Source: Ignelater luminosus (taxonomy: Eukaryota > Arthropoda > Insecta > Coleoptera > Elateridae). From it: a stretch of 64,000 bases of DNA. The position numbers and the translations under genes were made by a program. The DNA is taken from contig VTPC01089970.1 of assembly GCA_011009095.1 (NCBI GenBank), positions 124,001 through 188,000 on the forward strand, in the 5' to 3' direction. Positions 1 to 12,250 of this stretch are shown here, one piece after another; within the stretch, counting starts at the first letter, position 1; the number at the start of each line of letters is the position of its first letter. The notes under the pieces are model-generated. The model was not told the origin of the DNA, made no database searches, and saw nothing but the letters and a program-made list of their open reading frames with translations.

Positions 1-471
1 ATGGGACGAAACTTTATATGATTTTTAACGTTTTGCCGGTCAGCTTTGGAGATTTTATGTTTTACGTGCTTGCCTTTGCAACTTTTTTTTGGGATAATTG
101 TAATTGCATTATTTGAATTTTTATAAGCAGTGTACGCCTGCTTCTAACTAATTGACAGCGTTCTACAAAAAAAATGTTTGCATACTTGAATTCTATTTCC
201 CTTAATATCAAAAAAATCCAAATAGGTGTACTTCCTTCTAGAGGATTCTCTGGTTCTTCCTGCTCTTCTTCTCTTATCAGCATCGACCTTCGTGGTAGTA
301 GACGCCAGAAATAAACGCTTTTGATCAGTGGATAAGGTACAATATGATTTAAAAATTTGCCCTCTTTCTCTTCTGCTGATATTACTGTCGGGCATTTAAA
401 CTTGCAGTTACTCACACAGTTCTTTGTGGTTTTCAATCTTTTAACCTTCAACGGACGGGCCTCCTAAGATT
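1..471 (-). pseudogene. Remnant of uncharacterised transposon-associated ORF (N-terminal half)
   Basis: Reading the minus strand, conserved words fall in two overlapping frames: a Cys-rich piece (NCKFKCP), then RGQIFKSY, SSRRKYTYLDFF and VCKHFFCRTLSIS. This order (Cys knot, SRR..T..Y, VCK.FF..TL) is, from memory, typical of a protein repeated many times in arthropod and cnidarian genomes and annotated as uncharacterised; I do not know its superfamily. A frame change near 395 and further shifts toward base 1 show it is broken. A second, longer copy of the same family lies at 52640-56880. The fragment probably continues beyond the left edge. Coding in origin: fairly sure. Functional: no. Confidence 0.55.
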
Positions 472-495
472 ACGTAACAGTCGAATGACAGAATA

Positions 496-846
496 TTAGC
501 AATTTGTTGCTCGTACTTGAGGTATCAATTGTCTAAACATTAAAGACAAAAGGACTGAGAAATAGCAAAAAAGCATCTCCCATACTTGAAATGCCTGAGC
601 TATAAGCTGTAAGCCCGAGTTCAGTTTTTCTAATGTTGGCTTTTGGTAATTTAGCTCGTACGCCTTTTGGTATTTTGGACCATTTGCTTCCATCTTTTGC
701 CAAATATTGTAGGAAACCTTCAGCGTGACTGCTGGATTCTGCAATGTCTTCAACCTCGGCACACGTGTCCTGATTAGCGACAATACATCATCCTCTTGAT
801 CTACTTCAGACACGACATCGACTTCTTCTATATCACTTGCATTCAC
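496..846 (-). other. Unassigned 116-codon acidic reading frame
   Basis: An open minus-strand frame starts MNASDIEEVDVVSEVDQEDD and is acidic at its N terminus, then basic and aromatic. It lies just upstream, on the same strand, of the broken transposon-like ORF at 1-471 and could be its N-terminal exon or a chance frame. I recognise no domain. Its last 15-20 residues are hydrophobic and low-complexity, as expected of non-coding AT-rich sequence. Confidence 0.25.
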
Positions 847-1559
847 TTCCTATTTTCAAAATCGGGAACATCGTTCTCAAGTAAATATAGCAGTTCCCCA
901 TCTGTAAGGGGCTTACTATTAACAAAACGTGTCACGGAACTCATCTTGAAGCGTACAATACAAGCAACTATCAAAACTTGAGTGCATTTTGCACATTCAT
1001 CCTCAATATCATAGCACGGGGAATCTCCGACCTATGAAAGAAATTTGAAATACGTTTAGTAAAATAAAGAACGGGAAGCTACGACTTTACTGCGGAACTT
1101 CCCTGCTTGATTGGAAATAATTAGGACACATTTAGTATACCGTAAAAGACGAACTCGGGTCTAGGCGGACGCCAGGTTGAAAAACATGGTATAAATTTTT
1201 AAAAACCGAACTTTTACGTAAAATAATATATTAAATAGGTGGAGAAAATCGCAAAGAAAAGATAGGTGACCCCACAATAATATAGAAAATTTAAAATCAA
1301 AAAAGTTATTTCAAAAAATTGTGCCCTGGGGCCCAAATGGACCCCGGTCAGTCCGTTGAAGATTAACTGGCACTAGTTTATTCCTCACTGAAATGTATTT
1401 TTCGCCCTTTTCATGTCCATTGTTTTTAAAATAACAACAAATAGTCTCGCCCACAAATTCACTAACTACAGATAAAACGATGTGCCAGTGCTTTAGAGGT
1501 TAGGTTACCCTACATGAATGTTACATGGTTGTATGTGCACTCTTACAGAACCTTTTTGA
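847..1559. other. No recognisable feature
   Basis: AT-rich sequence with no long frame and no repeat I can identify, apart from short homopolymers. Confidence 0.4.
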
Positions 1560-1597
1560 GTTACAAGGTTGCATGTGGCCACATACAACTTTGTAAC
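1560..1597. repeat. Near-perfect 38-bp palindrome
   Basis: The two 19-bp arms (GTTACAAGGTTGCATGTGG and its partner) pair with two mismatches and no loop. A related word, GTTACATGGTTGTATGTG, lies just upstream at about 1520-1537, and a similar one (CACATACAACCTTATAAC) at about 1748-1765, so the local sequence looks like a small family of fold-back units. Confidence 0.6.
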
Positions 1598-1836
1598 ACA
1601 ACACTGAGATGCATTTATACGTAGAACTATGTAACATTAGTCCCAGTTTCAATAATAAGCTGCTGCCATTTATCAGACCCAGGTGGAACTGTTCTTCTGT
1701 ACACATTCAACCTCGTACGACGAAAATCTCAAATTCCAAAAATTTGTCACATACAACCTTATAACTTTCAGCCGACGATATGTTGCGTCTCATAAACCAA
1801 AAAAAAAGGCAAAGGAAATACGATTTACACAAACTA

Positions 1837-1972
1837 TACAGGGTGATCATTTTAAAACTTCCTACCTTGAATAACTCTTTAATTACTAAAATTATCAAAA
1901 ATCGCTGAAACGCTTCGAGTTTGTTTTGGAGGGGGACATTCAATAACCTATTCTGATCAGTTGGTAACTTTC
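1837..1972 (+). repeat. Dispersed TACAGGGTG repeat, copy 1
   Basis: About 135 bp starting TACAGGGTGATCATTTTAAA closely match 16126-16266 over the whole length, including AATAACTCTTTAATTA, AAAATTATCAAAAATCGCT and GAGGGGGACATT. The leading TATACAGGGTG resembles the termini of TA-inserting MITEs. No opposite terminus was found nearby, so this is probably one end of a truncated element. Confidence 0.65.
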
Positions 1973-2144
1973 AAAATAATACAACACAAACATCCTACTT
2001 ATCTTAAAAATCTATTTCCAGTTTAGTGCAGGCTGCTAATTATTATCGTAATTATGATATACGTTTTCTTTGTGATGATTACAATTGAAATTTTTGAAAC
2101 CTAATAGGCAACCCTTCCTACATCTTTTTTCTATCCTTATCTTA

Positions 2145-2596
2145 CAGCTGTTTGACACTATGCTAAATTTTCTAAAAAATTTTGTACAAATTAATTTTTT
2201 AAAAATTTTCGGTCGTTGCAAACGGAGTTTTTGTAGAAATTTTGTCAACAAAATTTTTATAGAATATGTTCTAAAAATTGGTAATTTCTTGCAGAAAATG
2301 CGCAGTAAACGTGAGCGCGTCTATGCGCAAACCGACATCAGCTGATCGTTTGCAGCTTTGCTTGCTTCCCTATTATTTGCGGTAATGTTTACGAGTCGCA
2401 TTAAAGGTTGCTTAAAGGTCATTGCAAACAGCTGTAAATAGATTGATACTGCGCACGCTCACGTGAAGAATTTTGTAAAAAATTATGCATAGTTGCATAC
2501 AACTCCCTACAACAACTTACCAAAAATTTTCAAAGAAATTTTTATAAAAATTCTTTTAAAAAATTTCCACAAAATTTAGCATAGTGTCAAACAGCT
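2145..2596. mobile_element. MITE with long terminal inverted repeats
   Basis: The ends AGCTGTTTGACACTATGC and the reverse complement at 2570-2596 match perfectly for about 26 bp. Looser pairing continues about 150 bp inward on both sides (for example AAACGTGAGCGCG against ACGCTCACGT). CTTA flanks both ends (2141-2144 and 2597-2600) and may be the target duplication. There is no coding capacity. Superfamily not determined. Confidence 0.65.
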
Positions 2597-2599
2597 CTT

Positions 2600-4500
2600 A
2601 GGGACGAGAGAAGTTAACATACATTGCAAAAAGAATAAAAGGTACAAACCATGGTTCAAAAAAGAAGTAAAGGAACTTGCCAACAAGAATCGAAAAGCAT
2701 ATATTAAATACAAAAATTCCAAGACGCATATGGACGATAAATATAAAAAAGTTCGAAATCGAGTGAACCAAGCCATAAAAAAAATCAAAGAACAATACTG
2801 GGAAAATTTCTCAACCGAAAAGCAACACGATCTGTATGGAGGTCAGAAAAAAGTATGGAAAATACTCCGAAAAAGGAAAAAACCAGTGAATGAGAAAATA
2901 CAACAACCACCATTAGCGAAGAACAATGGAAAACACATTTTAAAGAAATATACAAGGAGAAAGACACAGAAGGAACAAAAAATGGAACGACAACAGGCAG
3001 AGCTGAAAGTATGCAGTTCACATGAGAAGAACTGTCTGCAGCTATCAAGGGTCTCAAAAACAGAAAAGCCCCAGGTGCTGACGATATCAACAACGAATCT
3101 CATAAGAATGGTGGCATGGCAGTTGTCCAAAAACTAACAAAATTGTTTAACAAAGGGTAAAGAAAATACCAGAAGAATGGAGATCTATTATAACAATACC
3201 GTTATTCAAAAAAAGAGACAAGAAAGAACCAAAGAATTACTGCGACATAACACTATTGAATGAGGTATCGGAAACATTTACAGAGATAATAACAAAGATA
3301 ATCCAACTTAAGGTACCTATGTGCGAAGAATAACAAGGCTTTCGCCCCAACAGATCTACGGTGAATGCCATTTTCATACTACGGTAACTCACAGAGAAAG
3401 GTATCGAAGTCAATAAACCAGTATTCATCTGCAGCAAGTCTTTGATAGAATACGGTTAAAGGAGGTTATCCAAATACTACACGAACACAACCTGAGCAAA
3501 CCACTTATCGACACAATCAGAAACCTCAATATGAATGGCAAAACTCGAACTAAAGTAAAACAAAAATTAACAGAGGAAGTAGAGATTCACACTGGAATCG
3601 ACAAAGGGGGCAGTTTAAGCTCGACAATTTTTAATTTGATGATAAATCAGATAATCAAAGAAGTGAAAAACAGGGGTCGGATACCGAATAAGCGACAAAA
3701 CAGTAGTAATCATATGCTACACGGATGACGCAACACTAATCGCCGAAACTGAAGACGACCGCTTTAAAAAGGTTCCGAAAAAATACAATATGCTGATATC
3801 GACAGAGACAACCAAGGCAATAGTAATGTCTAAAGATCCAATTCGTTGCAAACTGATGGTTGGTAGTCTAACAATGAAACAAGTGATGCAATTTAACTAC
3901 CTAGGTTCGCATCTAACCAGCAACAAAAACATAATAGAAGAGACAAGACAAAACACCATCAAGGCGTGTAAAATATCCGGAAGCCTACGTGACCCAATAT
4001 GGAGAAACAAGCGCATGTCGACGAGTAGTAAAATACGAGTATATAAACATGCGTGAGACCAGTTCTAACTTATGCCGCGGAAACGCAAGCAGAAATATCG
4101 AAAACGAAACAGCTTTTACGAACTACGGAAATGAAAACACTACCTGCGATAAAAGGGGTGACACTGCCAGACCAGCTCAAAAGCAATGACATAAGAGAAG
4201 AACTACAGACAGAAGACGTAGTAAGACGGGTCAGAAGCAGAAGAAGGAATTGGAGGGACCACGTAGACTGGATGGATCCAAGCAGAATAACAAAATTGGC
4301 CAAAGATCGCAAACCTCAATCCAGAAGACCCACTGGCCGCCCTCAAAATCGCAAGAGAAGCAGGAGCAAAAATAAAACAGGACAAAGTCCTAACATAAGA
4401 AGAAGAAGAAAAAGTAGAGATCGATCATTCATATGGATTGACAAAACAATAATGTCCGCTCTTACCTGTCCCAAAAATAAAATAATCCAAATACTCTTTA
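2600..4500 (+). pseudogene. Decayed non-LTR retrotransposon (linker, reverse transcriptase, C-terminus)
   Basis: Plus-strand frames join across several frameshifts into a LINE polyprotein. The endonuclease-RT linker has KRYKPWFKKEVKELANKNRK and ends around 2900. The RT begins near 3030 with SAAIKGLKNRKAPGADDI, continues with QGFRPNRSTVNAIF near 3330 and IDKGGSLSSTIFNLMINQI near 3600, and reaches the catalytic box at about 3716-3730, which reads YTDD instead of YADD. The C-terminal part has FNYLGSHLTSNKN and RRRNWRDHVDWMDPSRITK, typical of RTE/Jockey-like endonuclease-RT elements of insects. It is followed by an AAG-rich stretch. The endonuclease domain is missing, so the copy is 5'-truncated. 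At least five frame changes or stops make it inactive. Confidence 0.8.
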
Positions 4501-4559
4501 TACCAGTATAGAGAGCTGACAAGCTCAGGAAAACTTCGGTATAACATCTTTGTGGTGGT

Positions 4560-6060
4560 GATGGTCAGACGCCTTTCAATTTAACTTTCTTCTTCTTCTT
4601 TCTTTTATATAGTCTTCTTGCGTGTTTTTTCTTCGTCTTCTTGTCTGGGTTTAAGTCCTTTGGTCGTAAGTTTTCCGGTGCTTCTTCGTCCCAAAGGTGA
4701 CTTGTCTCTACTTATCTTTACAACTCTTTGATCTGACATTAATATGTACATTCCATTTCTTTTTTCTATTATGTACCCAGTCGTTGATGTTGTCTATCTT
4801 ACAAGTTCGTCTGATATCCTCACTTCTTTCTCTGTCCAATAGTGTTTTTCCAGCCATTCTGCGCACCATTTTCATCTCTGTCGTTTCTAATATTCTTTGT
4901 TTTGATGTTTGTTAAATTTCATGACTTACTCTATAATTTTATCATCAACAACTAGCCTGTTCCTAATAGGTGCCTAAGCAGTAGTACATTTTGTTTTTGC
5001 TACGGATATGGTCATATTAAATATTTTGGCTGTTTCATCAAATTGACGCAATAGTCTTTGAAGATCGTCTTCATTCTCTGCTATTAGTGCTGCATCATCG
5101 GCATAGCATAGGATTTTTATTTCTTTGTCCCCCATTTTGTATACCTGCAGTTTGCAAACTTGCCCTGTTATTTCATCAATTACTAAATTAAAAAGGAGTG
5201 GGCTTAGAAAGTCTCCTTAGTGACTTACACGTATTTGTTCTGCGAGTTCTCCTTTAATTTTAATTTCTTATAACAAACGCGGCGTCCGTACAGGAGCTTC
5301 CCGACCTGAACCCTTGTTGTTTACCTTCCAATGTAATGTTTTCATTTATCTTATTTGTTATAATTATAATCTTCGTCGTCAGCTTTAAGGTAGGGCAAAG
5401 AAGACTTATGCCTCTGTAGTTCAATGGTATCTTTCTGCCGCCTTTCTTAAACAGTAATATTGTCGTACTTGTTCGTCAAACATCTGGGATTCTTTGCTGA
5501 GACAATATTTTGCGAATTAGTATTGTTAATTGTTCATTTAGGATTTCCTCACCATATTTGAGCAACTCATTGGGGATGTCATCTGTTCCTGTTCTTGAGT
5601 TTTTGCAGCGCTGTTTGTATATCTTTTTGTTCTATTAAAGCGTCATCGTTGATTACTATTTCTGGTGGATTCGGTTCCGTATTATTTCCTGTTGTTATTT
5701 AACCCAGGTGTCATTTCCTATATGGCCAATACTGATAAACTCATTTGTCTATTTTCTTTGGCTTCAGAAGTCGCATATCTGTTTTTGGAGACCATAAAAA
5801 TCATTCTCCATCCTTTTTGAGAAAATTTCCCACTGCTCATTTTTGATCTGTCTGACTAGTGATTCTCTTGCATTACTCATTCTTTTATTTGATCCTTATT
5901 TTCGTTTTCGTTAACTCACATTTCGAGTGCCAAGTGCCTACTGCTCCAGTCTTTATGTTCCTTTTCAATTTATCCCAGCTGTTGTTAATATCATCTCCTT
6001 CTAATATCGGATTTAGTTGTCTTTAATACAGTCCTTTAATAGGTGTGATTCAACGTTTAA
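4560..6060 (-). pseudogene. Decayed non-LTR retrotransposon, opposite orientation
   Basis: On the minus strand the RT reads, from high to low coordinates: a linker with WDKLKRNIKTGAVGTWHSKC (about 5920-5985), RTDDIPNELLKYGEEILNE (about 5540-5610), QGFRSGSSCTDAAFVIRN (about 5265-5320), then an intact catalytic YADDAALIAENEDD (about 5070-5110). The C-terminal basic tail (NLRPKDLNPDKKTKKKHARR, about 4620-4680) runs into a GAA-type tail at about 4588-4602. Frames are broken repeatedly. It resembles the 2600-4500 element in architecture but is a separate, more complete RT copy; the two end within about 60 bp of each other, tail to tail. Confidence 0.75.
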
Positions 6061-7110
6061 TTTTTCCCTATGAAGTACTGAAATAACTTCTAAGTACTTG
6101 ACTTTTCTAATAATTACTAAACAACTATCGTACTCAAATGGATCATCTCAACCCACGGTCCTTAAGAATATAAGGTTACCTCATACCCGCCAGGTGATCA
6201 TTTGGTGTCGGTTAGAATGCCGACGTGTGTTCATTTGTGCGTTTGCAAACGTTAGTTGTGATTTCTCCGTGTCTCCATGCATAGGCACTCGGATACAGCA
6301 AATTCGCAGGTTGCACAACGCATGTCTTTGCCCTAGTGAGGGGCGAGATTATTGTCGTCGAGTGTATGCTTTCCATCCTGCTTTCCGGGAATCCCGATTT
6401 CCGAAAGCTTCTCTGAATGCATTGTTAGTAGAATCGCAGCTCCAGAGTTCGTTTCCACCACTCCATCATTTTGCGCTAACATGTGTGGAGGCAAAGAAAG
6501 TTATTTATATTTGAAGGGCACGAGGAAAACATGTTGAGTCCATGTTTGGCAAATCTGAGTTAGTGGTGGCATCTTGCATTCTTCCCATGCACTTGAATTA
6601 ACTGAACAACCATCAGTTGCCTTCACTGTCGTAGTACCACCAAATATGAAGAATCAATGACGGCCTTCTTCGCCGCACCAAGGGATCCACCACCAGAGAG
6701 GGTCCATATTATCGCTCTGATATGTATTGTTTCTGTCGTAGATGCCTTATCACCCCCAAACATTTCATTGGTTCAACCACCAGCACCCACAACACTTTGG
6801 CAAGAAACATCGCCGTCACTTCTGGAGTCGCCAGCCAGGACACCAGCCTTTTACCGGGAAGCAACAATGAAGATAGATGAACAACGCGGGTTGCCAATTG
6901 ATAAATAAAATTAGAAAACTCGAACACTCAGTACGTATGTCACAGTATCGGAAAAGAACCATGACCATGAGGAGACCTTACCAAATAACCATTGCTTACA
7001 GAAGTTATCCTTCTGTTTTGAGGGGCATCACAAACTGCCAATCTCCGTCCTGGCCTTATCAAACGCTTCTTCTACATCAAGTAACACTATCAAAAAGGAT
7101 GTCTTGAGAT
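6061..7110. other. Unassigned, locally less AT-rich stretch
   Basis: Short plus-strand frames (138 codons from 6098, 83 codons from 6657) show no domain I recognise. Base composition at 6180-6520 and 6650-6850 is more GC-rich than the surroundings, which may mean old exon or transposon sequence, but nothing decides it. Confidence 0.3.
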
Positions 7111-9359
7111 AAAATACCCTTTTATACATAGGAATGAGATTTGATCTTAGTAGAATGTTAAACTAATGAAACTAAATGATTTTGGAGTCGCACTTTAACT
7201 GATTGACCTAAGACTGAAAATCTGCTCACCCAAGGAGGCAGAGTATCTAAACCCTAATGACGTATAGGGGCCGAACTTCATGAACATGAACCCTACGAAA
7301 TATGATCCTTATGGTAACCTGCAGAATATAAATCAAACGAAATATGATGATATCTTGAACATATGATATCAATAGACGATCAATTGTTTATAAGAGCATA
7401 GAATTTTGAACGACACTTTGGTATGCAAAAAGAATGTAAACAGAATAAGAAAAACAACTGCGAATCCTATATCAAGAAATTGCTATTACAGTTGCTGTGC
7501 AAGAACCTGTAGATATTTAAGAATCCTATTTCGACGGCCATAATACACATAACACACTAATTTAAATCAAAACAAAAAACTTGAAACTCACATGTTCTGC
7601 ATGTGATGTCCGCTATCATACGTTATAGTGGGGCTCAGGTCATTCAAGTTAAGTAGGAACGTAGTCTGGCCTTCTTTATCAGAAAATATGAATATTTTCA
7701 ATGCAGGAAAAACAGGAGTAATTAACACTGCAACATATTTCAAAAATAGTCTTCCAGCAGTAGGTTCATTATAGAACAAGAAAATTTCGACATACTTTCT
7801 CAGAGAACAAGAACTTACTGCTCACCTTTGTGCATAATACTTTCTATCAGTTACTATAATGAAGAAAAGAATACAGAGGGATATGTATCATATTTCTTCT
7901 AACATTTATCATTTATCCCGTGCAAGATCAACCATACGGTTTTGGCAAAACATGCTTGGCTGATATCCACCGCTACAAGTAAAGCGAAAAATTGTCACAA
8001 CAGTATCGAAAAAGATATGAAAGCAATGGAAGCTGTAATGGGCCAAAACTCGACTAAAAGAGGATGAAAATTACCTGCAACAACGCCAACCTGAAATGTA
8101 CCATATGTGGTCGTTGACTTTTAAGATAATAGTGCCTAGCTGTATCCTTTTTGATTAGTAGTTGCGCCACTGTTTGAAGCTGAAAATCTTTTTACAAAAA
8201 AAACCAAATTTGCAAATAATAGGAGTGTAATGCTGAAGGTTGAAAGCGACTAAAAACCTTCCAACCAACCACTTCCAAAAATGGGCAGTCAGGTTTGGTA
8301 TGAATTTACAAAATAAGGCACTTGAAATCAAAAGTTGAATGTGATTGAACTTTAGACAACAAGATACAAATACCGTACAGTTAGCAAACACGAAATCTTT
8401 TGCTCTCCTTTTGTGAAATGAAAAGAACTTGATAAATCACTTTTTACAGAATTCTTTTCTTAAATTTTTAAAAGGCTTCATGAATTTCTTTCTTGATTTT
8501 GGTAAAAACTTTGCGAACAGGTTCTTTTGTGTGGGTTCGCAATTACAATATATTAACAACACAATGGTCAATGCCGCGTATGTGTATTGTTGCCTATTTT
8601 ATAATGATATGTATTTATTATGCATGTGTGTGAGTCACCGGCTCGTGTCCGATTGAGAAATGTATATTAAAATACTCATTATGGGAGGAAACAAGTGTCT
8701 GGTTCTAGTCTATAATAATATCATATTGCGTAGGCTCCTAGGACAGTTAGTTATATTTTTACATCTCTATCTGTATATATACACATGTTGCTGCACTTGC
8801 GGTATATTAAGCAGTTTATTTCCTAATCTGAATTAGATTTTATTTTATGAGGTTATGACCTTTATAATATACACTCAATAATATTCTTGATTAGAAAATT
8901 GGAGGCTGCAATCTGTAAAATGTCGCACCAGCAGATAAATGAGAAGTAATAAGCGCATTATTACGAGGTGTCTTGATGACGTGATTCTTAAAAGGGGTTG
9001 TTTCAATTTAAGACAATCAACAAGAACTATTTATTAAGTCTTGGTACTTTATTTATTTATTTTTGCATTAGAATTCTAATTATATCTAGTAGATTCTGAT
9101 TTTTATTCACTTTCTATTATCCGTAAGGAAATGATCATTTTCAATGTTATTTTAGTGACTATTACAGAATACAGGTGTGAGTGAAAATAGAAAGGAAATA
9201 CCAACAACTGATTCGCATTTGGAGAAAAGGTCAAGGATGAAACGAAAGCAGAACCCAAGCTAACTCCATATTCCTGTTTGCAGTATCCTTAGCGATCAGT
9301 CTCTCTCTAGACTAAATCTCAAAACTTCTTTTACTCTGTTACGTCATTTTCTAAATATT
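7111..9359. other. No recognisable feature
   Basis: AT-rich intergenic sequence. I saw no long coding frame, RNA gene or clear terminal repeat. Confidence 0.4.
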
Positions 9360-9754
9360 TTAAGTTTGTTTATTATTCGGGCTGATGATAAACATTTCAG
9401 CGTAGTCAAGGTCTTGTAAATTCGTTTGGTAAAAAAACACACGATTTTGGTTTTTCAAGAATTCCATACTCATTAAGATATCATCAGCAAGGTTATAATC
9501 GCTTTTACTTGGTTTTGTAGTTTCACTAACCTTGACATTGCGACATTGAGTTGCCATTTTGCCAGAAAAATATTCCGTGACTGGAGCAGGTCTTGCTTTA
9601 AATGCGATACAGCGTCATACTGTGGGTTTATCAGTCTAGAATACTTTTCTATTATCTGCCTTGTCGACCTTTCAGTATGGAGAGGAGTTCCACGCTTTTG
9701 TATGGTTTCAGCGCAGATTTTCTTTATGAGTGTTTTAGCTACAGGATTATTCAA
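9360..9754 (-). pseudogene. Broken coding fragment of unknown family
   Basis: Two overlapping minus-strand frames (9473-9754 and 9360-9557) look like one protein split by a frameshift around 9510-9550. The first half has a basic, helical composition (KTLIKKICAETIQKRGTPLH, then HLKQDLLQSRNIFLAKWQLN); the second continues with acidic and aromatic residues and ends at a stop by 9360. I do not recognise the family. It could be an exon or a transposon remnant. Confidence 0.35.
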
Positions 9755-9842
9755 CTCTGTTTTGTTCTTGGATCTTGATATGGGCGAGCGGATAGTACAC
9801 TGCCATACAGGCCGGACAACCGGTTTTCAAAGTCGAGTTTAG

Positions 9843-10689
9843 CGTAGTCAGCACTTAGATCGTTCACTTCAAGGGGTAGGGTGAAAGACCAGCAATAACC
9901 AAATTATCTCCCACTCTATGTAATATGGGTGTGTAAATAGACAACGACGACGAGTCAATATTTTATTTTCCACCATTCTGGCAGGAGTGTGGATAGGTTT
10001 GTAATGAATTTTGGTGTGCGATTCTTTTTTCTGTTCTTATTAGAATAGTAGATGCTGGCTGATGCAAGTATGCACGGGATTGCTGATGTCGGCGTCTTGC
10101 TGGTCTTGGTGGGCTTGCGGCTTCAGCATACAAACTCCGATGGCAAACGCGGTGATGACATGGACGAGTGACTTGAACGTTAGACAGGTAAAAAGCTCAG
10201 TTCACTAAAGGTGGTGTGCGCGTACAGTATAATCTCCATGGAGGCCGTGTTGTGTTAAGTCAAATATTGCCGAATTTGTATCTACAAGAAGAGGTGGCAA
10301 AAAGAGCTTTGTTTAGGAACGAGGCAGGCTAGTACTAGAGGAATAAGGAATAGGAGATCGCACGATCAAAAAACGGGTTAACCTGAAATTACATGAACAC
10401 CCGACAGACACGGAACTTTTCAAATTCAAATTCCACAAAAAAAGGGGAAACGGAAACCGAGATCGGGAGCCTAGTTAGGATTGTGGTGCTCAATCACTGA
10501 ATGCCAGCTTCTGCCAGTACGGGAAGCATTAAAGTTCATTCTAAGAAACAAACACGCGTTTAGGAGATGCATTATAAATACAGGCAGTGATGTTGCGCTC
10601 ATGGGAATAGCGCGAATGCAAAATTCCATAAAGTTGCTATGACGAGTAGGATGAGAATAGAGTACCGGTAAATAAAAGTACACAACAGC
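9843..10689. other. No recognisable feature
   Basis: Mixed-composition sequence without a frame or repeat that I can support. Confidence 0.3.
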
Positions 10690-10964
10690 AACGGAAGAAC
10701 AAATTGGTTAAATAAGCGACAACGAAGGAAGGGATGCGAGCTGCATTTACAGAAGTACGCAGGGCGCTAGTGAAACGATTGCCAAGGGGGCGGTCAATTA
10801 GGAAATGGAGCGATAGATGGAGGGACCCGGACACGGGTAGACGTAGAGATAGACATAGAAATGCGAAAGACAATAGAAATTTAAAAAAGGGGGCTTCGGA
10901 CGTGCAGAACTGCAAATGCGGAGAGCTGGACGCCGCGAAACACGTGCTATTTGCTGCCCAATGA
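10690..10964 (+). pseudogene. LINE C-terminal remnant with zinc-knuckle-like end
   Basis: A 76-codon frame from 10734 is rich in Arg and Trp (RKWSDRWRDPDTGRRRDRHR) and ends with NCKCGELDAAKHVLFAAQ. The pattern C.CG.....HVLF resembles the Cys/His knuckle that closes R1/Jockey/I-type LINE polyproteins (CxCG...HxLxxC); the last Cys is missing. No RT is visible beside it, so this is a short, old remnant. Moderate confidence in origin only. Confidence 0.4.
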
Positions 10965-12250
10965 AAGAACGAAATACAGACTAGCGGAGGTAGGGTACCG
11001 ACGGTCGGGCAACGTCGGCAAAGCAAAGCGACTTACATAGAAGAATAAGAAAAATAGAGGATCAAACTTCAAGGGTTGGCAAAAAGAGTCGAGCGCTTAA
11101 AAGACGAACGAATGAATCTTGTCTAGTCGAGGGGCAAGAGTAGCACAAAAGTGGGAAGACACAGCTGTAAAAAAACGCCAGGAGGGAGAGACACCGACAA
11201 CGCGTAAGGGTGGTATTTATTTCCAGCATCCTCGACCTTGAGTCCTTGATTCCCGCGCGGGCAAGAACATCGTCCAGGACCATACGGGAGTCCAACTGTC
11301 CCGCCCGGCGTACATTCCGGGTCCTTCCATTGGATATCTAGATGCCGGATCGAGATTAAGGCACAGCATGCTAAAGGAGCAGACTCCTAAACTGCTCGAC
11401 ACGCAAACGCGACCGTGGAAGTAGAGAGTGCGAGGGGAGACTAAACAGCATAGTGGAAGAATGCCAGCATGCATGAATCTTAAATACTTTACCTTTACTG
11501 TTACCTTTCGCTGATTGGTTCGCTACAGCCACAAATATTCCTGTCAGAATTTAATACAAATACTCTCTTTCAAGCTTCTTTCATTATCATCCCACCTCTT
11601 TCAGGTTTCAGCAGAGCGGAAGATAAGATACGCGGGTGGCAACAGACGACATTCTTTCACAGGGCATGCTGTAACAGAACGAGCAAGCGATGAACCGGCT
11701 GGAGCGCAGCAAAGCTAATCAAGCCAGAGATCGAACGTCGGATATTTAGCTTGCTCGATTTTTTTTAGATTTAGCTTAATTCGTGCTAGTTTCGTACGGA
11801 ACGGCTGAATTTCCAGCGGGGCCGCTGTTGGTGAACAGAACCGATCAGAGGAATGAACCAGCGCTAGTCACAACCGAGAAAGTAACAATGTCGCACATAA
11901 TAAAGGATGTAGGACTACAAGGTGGAGCATCTGCGATGTCGGCGGTTTGTGCGTAAGGTGTTGTTATTGTCGGCGGTCGTGACGTGCTGACTAAGGTGTT
12001 GGTCATCAGCACGGCTGGCGGTAGAGGCGGTGGAATTGGCAATTGGCAATTGGTACATCGATGTTTGGTAGCCCATGGAGTAAAAAGCTCGGTTCGTGAT
12101 GACGGTAATGACGGAGAAGGAAGCTCATTTAGCGTGTCTGAAAACATAGGGTGAACCCGGGTCGATAGCAAGAGGTCTGTAAACGTCACGCTGAGGAAAC
12201 CATTGATGTTTGCACACTCCTGAACACCAAGCGAAACTCTATAAAAGGAC
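10965..12250. other. Unassigned, GC-richer stretch
   Basis: Several short frames on both strands and a composition clearly richer in G and C than the flanks, consistent with further decay products of the LINE tail at 10.7-10.96 kb. No individual domain is recognisable. Confidence 0.3.

Noticed and set aside
9546..9842. 98-codon plus-strand frame
   Set aside because: Antisense to a more protein-like minus-strand fragment, with Cys/Phe-rich composition typical of shadows.
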